Part shown: piece after piece, positions 1-8,400 of the stretch
Layout of the letters: every line of letters starts with the position of its first letter
Position numbering within the stretch: position 1 is the first letter of the stretch
Assembly (NCBI GenBank): GCA_018004645.1
Contig: JAGNBV010000023.1
Location: 1-33,482 of the forward strand
DNA: 33,482 nt
Direction: 5' to 3'
Source of the DNA: Bacteroidales bacterium
GTDB taxonomy: Bacteria; Bacteroidota; Bacteroidia; Bacteroidales; CAIWKO01
The notes under the pieces: model-generated
Databases searched by the model: none
What the model was told of the DNA's origin: nothing
Seen by the model: the letters and a program-made list of their open reading frames with translations, nothing else
Position numbers and translations under genes: made by a program

Positions 1-221
1 ATACTCAATGACGGAGGATATTCGACATGCATATGTACATGATCCTTGCTTACTACACCTTTCATTATTTGAACGTTCTCTGAATTACAAATTTGAATCA
101 ATAAATCACGACATCTTTGCTGGACATCCCCTTTCAATACATGATAACGATACTTGGTTACCCATACAATATGTGCACTCATCCTGCTTACAGTATGTGA
201 GCTCTTTCGATAATCTTCCAT
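1..221 (-). CDS. tnpA: IS200-type Y1 (HUH) transposase TnpA, partial
   Basis: Reading the minus strand from an ATG at 221-219 gives 73 codons that run off the window. The protein starts MEDYRKSSHTVSRMSAHIVW and continues with VTKYRYHVLKGD. This is the N-terminal part of IS200-type TnpA, which moves single-stranded transposon DNA using a histidine pair and a tyrosine. The metal-binding histidine motif is visible in SKDHVHMHVEYPPS; the catalytic tyrosine would be past the window edge. An in-frame TAG lies 12 bases upstream of the ATG, so the start is well bounded. About 150 residues are expected for the whole protein. Longer open frames on either strand of this stretch are shadows. Family call is firm; whether the copy is intact cannot be judged. 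Confidence 0.88.
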   Translation of the reverse strand, partial: MEDYRKSSHTVSRMSAHIVWVTKYRYHVLKGDVQQRCRDLLIQICNSENVQIMKGVVSKDHVHMHVEYPPSLS

Positions 222-258
222 ACTGTAAAACTAATAATTTTATAGAAACTAAAAGTAG

Positions 259-274
259 CCGCAATAAATTGCGG
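259..274. repeat. IS200 left-end hairpin
   Basis: CCGCAA at 259-264 and TTGCGG at 269-274 form a perfect 6-bp stem with a 4-base loop, 38 bases upstream of the tnpA start. Subterminal hairpins of this kind are the recognition sites for Y1 transposases at the ends of IS200/IS605 elements. A run of G on one side (274-277) could extend the recognised structure. Confidence 0.65.
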
Positions 275-439
275 GGATTTAACCATTTTTGAAACATTAA
301 AATATTTTAATATGCCATCCAATTATTTCATAAATATTTTTTTCTAATTCTTTCAGCAAACTTTTTCAGGCCTCATTTTTTGTTATCTTTACTGTGTTTT
401 TTCAGTCATTAAATTTTTATTAACCAAATCTATTCAGTT

Positions 440-1177
440 ATGAGATTTTTCACAACCCTCCTGATAAGCATGCTGTTGCCGTTAGCATTAGTGACAAAAA
501 TTCATGCACAGCCTTTAAAACCCGTGATAACTTTTGAGGAAGATCCCCTGACACATAATGTACATGTGGCATCGGACGGCCAACACTACTATACGGTAAA
601 TGGAGGCAGGGCAGACAAAGGCCAGATCAACAAGTTTGCCTTTACCGGCAAATTGCTTGACTCGTATGAAATAAAGCTCGACATGCGTTCAATCATGTTT
701 AACAAAAAAGACAAAAAGTTTTATGTATGCACTTTCGAGAGGGAGATTTTCCGCATTAACGATTTGCAGCGTGGCAGTTATGAGAAAGTAAGCTCCGAAA
801 TGTACGACAACGGTCAGGCCAATCTTGCAATGAGTGCTAACGCAAAAAGCATATATTTTTTTAATAACGGTACGTTAAAGATCTTTAGTTTCCCGAAAGG
901 CGTCCTGCAGAAAGAAATGAAAGGTTTCGACTGCGGAAAGGATTTTAGTTCGGGTGGCGGCAGCGTGGCCGTGGACGGAAAATACATCTATACCTGGAAC
1001 GCCGACTATAAGCTGATATTTGTATATGATATGAAGGGACAAAAAGTAAAATCGGTGGAAATTGAAAAAGGCAGCTACGGGTTTTCATTGTCGTATGCCA
1101 ACGGGCTGATTTTTGTAGCCGACGACGGCGACTATGCTACCGGAACCTGGTATGGCTACAACCTCTGGGAAAAATAA
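440..1177 (+). CDS. Secreted protein with beta-propeller-like repeats, unknown function
   Basis: 245 residues. An N-terminal signal peptide is clear: basic start, hydrophobic stretch and a likely signal peptidase I site after IHA at about residue 23, so the protein is exported. The mature part has recurring short strands of the type VASDGQHYYTVNGG, FYVCTFEREIFRIND, SIYFFNNGTLKIFSF and VDGKYIYTWNADYKLIFVYD. These look like the blades of a small WD40/YVTN-like beta-propeller. No catalytic motif is seen and I cannot name a family. The gene stands alone, and its 3' end is 6 bp from that of the convergent gene ending at 1184. A weak promoter-like TATCTTTA lies at 384-391. Confidence 0.75.
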   Translation: MRFFTTLLISMLLPLALVTKIHAQPLKPVITFEEDPLTHNVHVASDGQHYYTVNGGRADKGQINKFAFTGKLLDSYEIKLDMRSIMFNKKDKKFYVCTFEREIFRINDLQRGSYEKVSSEMYDNGQANLAMSANAKSIYFFNNGTLKIFSFPKGVLQKEMKGFDCGKDFSSGGGSVAVDGKYIYTWNADYKLIFVYDMKGQKVKSVEIEKGSYGFSLSYANGLIFVADDGDYATGTWYGYNLWEK

Positions 1178-1183
1178 AAAGAA

Positions 1184-2734
1184 TCAACGAACCATCTTTT
1201 TCTGAATCTTTTTATAGATGGTTATCCCTTCGTCGCCGGAAGTCATTACCCAGGAATAGTGTTCCTTAACCATCGAAAGAAACTGCAAGTCGTTAGGATT
1301 TGAAGGGTGCTGATTTTCCTGAAGTATGGCAATATAATCCACATTGCTGTAAAAAACCTCTGAATAACTCCCCGAATAATATTCGCTCCATACGTTTCTT
1401 ACCGTTTCGGGATGTCTCCATTTCAGGGGGAAAAAGTTTTGTTCGCACTCGTAGTTATTATACATAACAAGAGTATTTTCGGCCCCCAGGTAATTTAGAA
1501 GGTGGTTCTCAAGCCAATGGGAAGAGTAATTGACACAAAAAACACGGGCGTTCTTTTCAATTTTCAGGCCGGCATCATAGGCGTAATAGCTTCGCATAGA
1601 AAGATAGGGCAGCATCTTCATATAATAATTCATAAATACCACCGATACCGTCAGGCTGAACGCTATCACCAAGACTTGCACCAGTTTCGGAATTCGTTGA
1701 ATGGCAGCCCATGTCCACCACAGCAGGAAAAACAAAAACAACAGGCGGCTTTGGATGTACAGCCCCTTGTCGAGAAATAACAGCGTAACCACATACAACA
1801 CCAAAAACAGCAGGGCGTTGTACATCAGAAAATAAGAGGTTTTATTTTTACGGGCTATCAGCGCACGTGTAGCCACAAAAAGCGTTATGACAACAAACAC
1901 AACGAACAACACGGCGGTTAACACATGATAATCGTTGCTGAGGCCCTGCAGGGGATGTATTTCATAAATGTCGGCAACAATTTTATCCCAGGGCGTGTCG
2001 TTTTGAGGTTTTTCAAACTGATGGCGGTCGCTTCCCAGAAAATAGGCTGCAAGCAACAACAAGCCGCCGCCGGCGAGCGAAAAAAAAGTTTTCAGCGGCA
2101 CCAGCATATCGTGCAGCAAACTCTTAATATGAAATTTGTTTTTTTGTAGTACAGGCGCCGCAAGGAACCAGGCGAACATCCCCAGTGCTATCATAAACAC
2201 AAAAATGTGCGAACACTCTATCAGTAAAAACAAGGCGAAGATGAAGACTTTTTCAATCCGGCTATAGGTGCGGATTTCTTTGTAAACAAAGGCCATCCAC
2301 AAAAAGAAAAAAACCACGGCCAGCAAAAAATTATAAAAACCCAGAAAGAAAAAAGTGGAGTAGGAAAAAGGAAAAATGATGAAACTCAGGTATCGCGATG
2401 AATAATTTATCCGGCACACCATAAAGGCAAAAGCGGCAGGCACAGCCACCACCAGCAGGATTAACAATATTTTTTGGGCTATCCAGGCGGGCGCAACAAG
2501 ATTAAACAAAATAAGCAAAAAATGTCCGAACCAGTTGGTAAAGTAGTTGTTGAGCGCCACAAAGTCCTGCACGGCGCCGTTGCCGCTTATCAGTGCGGCT
2601 ATCAGGTTGGCATTATACAGGTGCGAAGGACCGTCGAGGCTGATAATAAAGGTGTTGAGAAGTATTGGAAGCGTGTTCAGCACACAGGCAATAACAAATA
2701 AAATGAGGAATATTTTGTCTTTAAAAAGTTTCAT
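1184..2734 (-). CDS. Polytopic membrane protein, probable GT-C-type glycosyltransferase
   Basis: 516 residues with about ten to twelve hydrophobic segments up to about residue 390, then a soluble C-terminal part of about 120 residues. After the first membrane segment comes an acidic loop reading SLDGPSHLYNAN. An acidic residue in the first outer loop is characteristic of GT-C glycosyltransferases, which use lipid-phosphate sugars. It is the last gene of the minus-strand unit that begins at 9488, 35 bp after the AlgX-like gene. Together with the O-acetylation genes this suggests a role in making or decorating a surface glycan. The glycosyltransferase call is inferred from topology and one motif; it could be another multi-pass protein. 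Confidence 0.6.
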   Translation of the reverse strand: MKLFKDKIFLILFVIACVLNTLPILLNTFIISLDGPSHLYNANLIAALISGNGAVQDFVALNNYFTNWFGHFLLILFNLVAPAWIAQKILLILLVVAVPAAFAFMVCRINYSSRYLSFIIFPFSYSTFFFLGFYNFLLAVVFFFLWMAFVYKEIRTYSRIEKVFIFALFLLIECSHIFVFMIALGMFAWFLAAPVLQKNKFHIKSLLHDMLVPLKTFFSLAGGGLLLLAAYFLGSDRHQFEKPQNDTPWDKIVADIYEIHPLQGLSNDYHVLTAVLFVVFVVITLFVATRALIARKNKTSYFLMYNALLFLVLYVVTLLFLDKGLYIQSRLLFLFFLLWWTWAAIQRIPKLVQVLVIAFSLTVSVVFMNYYMKMLPYLSMRSYYAYDAGLKIEKNARVFCVNYSSHWLENHLLNYLGAENTLVMYNNYECEQNFFPLKWRHPETVRNVWSEYYSGSYSEVFYSNVDYIAILQENQHPSNPNDLQFLSMVKEHYSWVMTSGDEGITIYKKIQKKMVR

Positions 2735-2769
2735 ATCATAACATATTCAATAAATCCCGTACAAATATC

Positions 2770-4062
2770 TCAATTTAAACCTGAACGGTAGGTGTCTTTG
2801 TTTTTTATTTCAAAATCAATGATTTCCTGTACGGAACGCTGATATTTTTTGGCCAGAGCCCGGTGGCGGAAAAAATGAAGGTCGTTTTTTTTCAGCTCTT
2901 TGAATGCCTCATAGTCTTTGTTATAGTCGTTGGGGAAATAAATTTTATAGGCCTCGTCAATAAATCCCCAGAATCCGTAAAAGGCATTCAATTCAGTAAA
3001 ACCAACCAGAATAACATCTTGTTTTTCAAGTTCCTGCTGAAGGTTCAGTTCCAGCGGGATAATTTTATAATCCCACATATCGGGCCATATCCCCGAAAAA
3101 TAATACCAATACTGATGGTTGGTAAACAGGGAGTCAACAATATGGTTATTGATAAATCCCCAATAATAGCTGTCGCCGATGGTCAGCAGTTTGGGTTTAA
3201 CTTTGCCTGCCGATTTATAACCAATCTGGGGATAACACATCTCCATATGAGGCAAATCAAACAAGAGGTTCATAGTCGCTTCAATATCAAAATCCACATC
3301 TTTGATCTGGTCGGTAACGGAATAGCCCTGCCAGACTATTTCGGGTATAGCGACCTGGCGCAGCCGTTCAATAAAGCGTGCCAGGGTATCGGCGGCTTTG
3401 TACATGCCGTAGGTGCTCCAATGCACACCGTAGGTGGCATACAAAGGATACTTTGACGTATCTTTCATCGCACAAAACAAGGTATTCAGGTCCAGATGGT
3501 TTATCTGCAAAAGTTTAGCCTGTTTAGCAATATAATCCATATTTGAAATGGTTTTTTGGCCGGCATGATACCTGTCGGGGATATATTCGGGATAAAAGCT
3601 GGCCTTGCCGGCTTCCAGAACCAGGATAAGGTCTGTATTATGGGCCTTTTTCAAAGTGTCCTGCACCAATTTGGTGCGCCGCAGCAGTTCGTTCCAGAAT
3701 TTTTCCCCAAGAAAATTACTGCCCGTATAGTCCAGGATATAGCCTTCTTCATACAAACAATTGTTTTTGCCTACCACCACATTTCTGGCATCGGTTTTTT
3801 TGTAAAGACTATAGTTTATCTGGTTGTTCATCCTGATCATAATCTGACGGAATCCCAGGGTGTCTTCCAGATATTTTGAAAATTTTTTCTGAAAAGATTC
3901 GTCGGTCCATGTCCTGAAGTTGAGCGTGTCTGGCTTGGGCGAAGTCGTATAAAACCCCTGCAGTTTTTTTATTTTCACAAAATGAAAATGCTGTTGCGCC
4001 ATGGGCAAAAACAGTATCACAAGGATCAACGGGATTAATATTTTTTTTATAACATTTAGCAT
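2770..4062 (-). CDS. AlgX/AlgJ (DHHW)-like SGNH protein, probable polysaccharide O-acetyltransferase partner
   Basis: 430 residues. One N-terminal hydrophobic segment (residues about 5-22) anchors or exports the protein, and the rest is a periplasmic SGNH-like domain. The segment around residues 48-100 (LNFRTWTDESF, EDTLGFRQIMIR) is typical of AlgJ/AlgX/DHHW proteins. A GDS motif with the probable nucleophile Ser298 reads LLTIGDSYYWG, and the histidine motif is GVHWSTYG (His214). The aspartate found in the DxH pair of AlgX is replaced by glycine (Gly212). These proteins take acetyl groups passed across the membrane by an MBOAT protein and transfer them to polysaccharide. Only one base separates its start from the stop of the MBOAT gene upstream, so the two are surely co-expressed. 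Confidence 0.8.
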   Translation of the reverse strand: MLNVIKKILIPLILVILFLPMAQQHFHFVKIKKLQGFYTTSPKPDTLNFRTWTDESFQKKFSKYLEDTLGFRQIMIRMNNQINYSLYKKTDARNVVVGKNNCLYEEGYILDYTGSNFLGEKFWNELLRRTKLVQDTLKKAHNTDLILVLEAGKASFYPEYIPDRYHAGQKTISNMDYIAKQAKLLQINHLDLNTLFCAMKDTSKYPLYATYGVHWSTYGMYKAADTLARFIERLRQVAIPEIVWQGYSVTDQIKDVDFDIEATMNLLFDLPHMEMCYPQIGYKSAGKVKPKLLTIGDSYYWGFINNHIVDSLFTNHQYWYYFSGIWPDMWDYKIIPLELNLQQELEKQDVILVGFTELNAFYGFWGFIDEAYKIYFPNDYNKDYEAFKELKKNDLHFFRHRALAKKYQRSVQEIIDFEIKNKDTYRSGLN

Positions 4063-4063
4063 A

Positions 4064-5485
4064 TCAGAATCTAAAATAAATAAAAGGATTGAAACCCGAA
4101 GAAACTACCGCAGAGGAACAAATCACAAACAAAAAGATGCTGAAAAGACTCAAAAATATGACGTTATGGTTTTTTTGCCCGGAGGCATACACATGTTCCT
4201 GCCATTTTTCCACACCACCAAAAGCCCCAAAAAACGAAAAGAAAACTCCTACAAAAAGCATTACCACAAAGCGGCTGTCGAAATACAGGTCGGTAGGCCT
4301 CAATGTGAAATCAAACAAACGGGTGAAATAATGTTTGATTTGTTCGGGACTTTCGCAACGAAATAATACCCAACCCATCAGTGTAACAAAAAAGGCAAAA
4401 AGAATGGATGGAATTTTCCCGATACGTTTTAAGAGTTTTAAAAGGAACAGGCGGTCGAGTATGAGAAACAATCCGTGAAAGGCGCCCCAGAAAATAAAGT
4501 TCCATTCAGCCCCATGCCAAAACCCCGAGATGAGGAAGACAAAGGCCAGGTTGAAATACATCCTGGGCACGGATACTCGGTTGCCACCCAGCGAAATGTA
4601 CAGGTAATCGCGCATCCACCGGCTGAGCGACATGTGCCAGCGGCGCCAGAACTCGGTGATGCTCTGCGAGATATAAGGGTTGTTGAAGTTTTCGGGAAAA
4701 ATAAAACCCATCATCCGCGCCAGCCCTATGGCCATATCAGAATAACCCGAAAAGTCAAAATATATCTGAAAAGCATAGGCCAAAATCCCCAGCCAGGCCA
4801 ACGGGGTAGTAAGGTCATCGAATCCCAGGGCAAAAATTTTATCCGCCTCCTCGCCTAATACATTAGCTATCAATACTTTTTTAGCCAGACCTATCACAAA
4901 CCTGAAAAATCCCAATAAATTATTGTCAACAGTAAACTGATACCGCCTGTCTTCTATTTGATCCGAAATCTCGTTAAAGCGAATGATGGGCCCGGCGATA
5001 AGCTGCGGAAAAAATAAAATATATAAAGCGTAGTTCAAAATGTTTTTCATCGGGGGTTTCACGCCGCGATACACATCAATGACATAGCTCATCTCGTGAA
5101 AAGTGAAAAATGAAATCCCGATGGGAAGAGCAATTTTTACCCACTGTATCTCGGTAAATCCAAAGGAGTAAAGCAGCGTATTTAGATTTTCGACAAAAAA
5201 GTTGGCGTATTTAAAATAAATTAAGATGCCTACATTTAGCGAAATAGCAGCAGTAAGCAGCAGCTTTTTCTTCAGGCCTTCTGACTTGTGTATATATTTG
5301 GCAAAAAGAAAATCGCAAATTATAGAACCAAAAATTACAAAGACGAAAAGGGGCGCCCCCCAGGCATAAAACACCACACTGGCCAGCAGGGCTACCAGGT
5401 TTTTGTAACGCTTACGTGTTATGTAATACAATAACAGGGTTATCGGGAGAAAGAAAAACAAAAAGAGGACGCTGCTAAAAACCAT
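4064..5485 (-). CDS. MBOAT-family membrane O-acetyltransferase (AlgI-like)
   Basis: 473 residues with about eleven to twelve membrane segments, the usual length for AlgI. Hallmarks in order: FSSVLFLFFFLPITLLLYY at the N-terminus, LPIGISFFTFHEMSYVIDVY near residue 120, QIYFDFSGYSDMAIGLARMM near 240-260, EFWRRWHMSLSRWMRDYLY near 278-297, then GFWHGAEWNF with the probable catalytic His324, and a second histidine at 337. AlgI-type proteins move acetyl groups from a cytoplasmic donor across the inner membrane to a periplasmic partner, here the AlgX-like product of the next gene. The polymer acetylated is unknown; alginate itself is unlikely because no other alginate genes are present. It starts 4 bp after the stop of the peptidase-like gene. 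Confidence 0.92.
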   Translation of the reverse strand: MVFSSVLFLFFFLPITLLLYYITRKRYKNLVALLASVVFYAWGAPLFVFVIFGSIICDFLFAKYIHKSEGLKKKLLLTAAISLNVGILIYFKYANFFVENLNTLLYSFGFTEIQWVKIALPIGISFFTFHEMSYVIDVYRGVKPPMKNILNYALYILFFPQLIAGPIIRFNEISDQIEDRRYQFTVDNNLLGFFRFVIGLAKKVLIANVLGEEADKIFALGFDDLTTPLAWLGILAYAFQIYFDFSGYSDMAIGLARMMGFIFPENFNNPYISQSITEFWRRWHMSLSRWMRDYLYISLGGNRVSVPRMYFNLAFVFLISGFWHGAEWNFIFWGAFHGLFLILDRLFLLKLLKRIGKIPSILFAFFVTLMGWVLFRCESPEQIKHYFTRLFDFTLRPTDLYFDSRFVVMLFVGVFFSFFGAFGGVEKWQEHVYASGQKNHNVIFLSLFSIFLFVICSSAVVSSGFNPFIYFRF

Positions 5486-5489
5486 GGAA

Positions 5490-8400
5490 TTATTTTATCA
5501 GGATGACACGTTGTGAAATAGCAGCATCCTCACCGATAAAGCGAAAATAATAAATGCCGGCAGGCACCCTGCTGTGGTTTTCGGCGGTGCCGTCCCATGG
5601 TATTTGGTGGATACCCGCATGAAGCTCGCCCGAGGCCAGCGTTTTAATTTTTTTCCCATTCAAATCATAGATTTCGATACCTATGTCCGCCGGTTCATCA
5701 AGAGTAAACGAAATGGTAATCTGATTGGTGAACGGGTTGGGAAAGGCCTGTACATTATAGCCGGCGGGACTGTTTTCGTCAACCCCGCTGGTATTTACCA
5801 CCTGAAATGTCACGGGGATTGATACGCTGTCGGTAAAATTATAAGTCAGGTTGACTAGGCAGTTATAGGTGTCGGGCACCAGGTTGTGCGAATTAAAAAT
5901 CAGTTTCAGCGAGCCGCTGCCGTATGCATCAACACATCCGTACTGTACTTCGGGGGTCAGCCAGGTACTGGTGCTGTTGGCAGAAAAACCGCTGATTTCA
6001 CAATGGTACAGCGCCGGATTGGTAAGGCTGTAGTTGGTAAAAGTTATGGAATCGGTTGAGACAGATTCTACTTCCTGTTCTTTAAAAAGGGAAGCGGGAT
6101 ATTGCAATACGTTGGAGCCGGGTTCAATAGTCGGAGGAAACACAATATAATCGAGCCAGGCACAATCTTCGCCTGTGCTTACCGAATAATCTTTAACATA
6201 GGACCACCGGAACGTGTGTACTCCGCTGCTAACCGGAAATTCAGAACGTATCCAGCCGGTCTGCCCGTCCCATCGGCCCATTTCAGTGCCATCGATGAAG
6301 AAAGCAAAGTAATCGTAATTGGTATAGCCCGGATGTGCTTCGCACGACACTTTCCGGTAAAAACTAACCGTGCCGCTGTTGAGGATATTCAGTGTTACGG
6401 CCAGCGAAGTTTGCTGGTTGTCCGAGATGTTTCCCGACTCTGTACAATATAATCCTTCGAAAGGCAGCTGCGTGGTTACAAACCAGGCTGAATCACCCGT
6501 GGTGGTAGTCACCCAGGGAAACCGGCTGAAATCATTGGTTTCAAAGTCTTCGCCATTGCCGCCAATCTGTATCGTAAAAAACTTATGTGTCAGGTATCCT
6601 CCGTCGGCACTCAATGCCAGGTTAAAGACCACCAGATGGCCGTCGGGGACATTGTTGGCAACATGAATCACATAAAAGCCCAAGGAGGTGTCGCCGCTGA
6701 CCAGGCTTGCCAAATACATGGAATCGCTGATAACGGAAACATAGGGATCGTTGGTGGATAAAATTCCGTTGATCTGGTAGGCCGTGGTACCTCCAATATT
6801 GATGATTTCAGTGAGCACAGAGGCGTTTTCGCCCGGTTCAAGAATGTTATTGTAACCATCCGCCACACTGATGGCGCCAATGTCTAATATCAGCGAACGC
6901 ACCCGCAGCGGCAGATTATAGTTAAATGTGTCGGCAGCATTATATACCGCCAGGTTAATGTTGATAATGTAGTTGTCGGTAACCGCGGTATCCACCACAA
7001 ATGAAAACGCATCCTGGAAAACCACCGAATCGTCGGGAGCCAGATTGCCGCCGGGTTCCACGCTGTCGGTAATGGTCACGTGTATGTCGCCGGAAGAAAT
7101 TTTCAATTGTGCGTTGGGAAAAACACTGTTGCCGATATTTTTCAACGCGACGCTTAACAACACCGTTTCGCCGGCATTGATTATCGTGTCGGTTCCGGCG
7201 CTGACACTATGGGTGGCAATCACGCCTTCGGAAGAAAACGACAAGGTTTTGGTGTTTTCAATATTGTTGTTGTCGGTTACTTTAAAAGTTATTGGAATGC
7301 TGTCAAATTCTGAAACAGGGGTTCCATAAAACAAACCGTCGTCGGTAATTTTCATTTCAACCGGTATGGGCGGCGGGGTGAGGACAGCCATCTGAGTGAC
7401 GGTATTGACATTCAGCTTGTTGGAGAAATTGGTGTACTGGTAATTGTTGTTGTCACCGCGGGATACTGCACTGATCCACCCCGTGGTGGAAGCAACATTG
7501 ATATTGTTGTAATACATTTCAATTTTTCCGTCGGGAAAAAGTTTCACCACTACATTTACGCTGCTGCCCGATTGTCCCGAAACATAGGCATTCCAACGAA
7601 AAGCTGCATACTGGCTGTTGCCTTCGTACCAAAAACCCTGGCCCGAACCAAAAACCAGGTCGGCCAGAAATGGTGCAATCATTTTGGTACTTTTGAATAA
7701 GAGCACTTTGTCGATGATAAAGGGCCAGGTGTATTTCTGGTCATCAAATTTTATATAGCCGTCGGGACTGACAAACAATTTGTTGTACTTCTCACCGTAA
7801 AACGGAAAATCAAAAGCCAGGTTCTGCACGGCATATCCAGATGCGTTTGCCGTTAGCTGGGTGGCTGTAACGGCGGGGGACACTCCGGCGGTATCTTTTT
7901 CTGAAAAATCAAATAGAAAATCCCAGTGATAAGGCGATGTGCCATTGACGGCGTCCATCTGAAGGGCGTAGGGCTGATTAATAGTGGCTGAAGGCAGGGC
8001 GGCGGTAGTGATGTCCACCTTGCTGAATGCCACGCTGCGGGTTACCGACAGGCGGGTGGTGTCGTTGTTGTTGAGGTTGACGTTGGTTGACGGGCAGTCT
8101 ATCTGAGTTACTCCGGCGGTATAGTCAATAAGGGCATAACTCATGATTTTTCCGGGGTATAGCCCCGAGGGGTCTTTTTCGACCACCTGCAGAAAGTATT
8201 TTGCATTTTGCCCGGGCTGGATGTAGGTTAGCAAAGGACTGATATCGAGGCCAAATTCTACAGTTTTTCCGTCTTCGGTGGAGTCGCCCCTCATATAATA
8301 TTCACCTCCCTGAAAATTGAAGATGGGAAAATCCAAAACCACCTGTGGGCGTGTGTCCGCCAGGTTGGTGGAAAGTCCGGCAGTAACTTTGATTTTGTTG

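Larger units (their letters stand above)
1..290 (-). mobile_element. IS200/IS605-family insertion sequence, partial (5' end only)
   Basis: The tnpA reading frame on the minus strand plus the subterminal hairpin just upstream of it (259-274) mark the left end of an IS200-type element. The rest, including the catalytic tyrosine part of the transposase and the right end, lies beyond position 1. The outer boundary near 280-297 is a guess: these elements have no terminal inverted repeats and make no target duplication, so the junction cannot be fixed from this sequence alone. Confidence 0.7.

Noticed and set aside
8..292. 94-aa plus-strand frame and a 63-aa minus-strand frame (106-297)
   Set aside because: Both overlap the IS200 tnpA frame, which has clear family motifs; neither shows any family resemblance.
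2863..3456. 197-aa plus-strand frame opposite the AlgX-like gene
   Set aside because: Shadow of a gene with GDS and HWS motifs, and no recognisable feature of its own.
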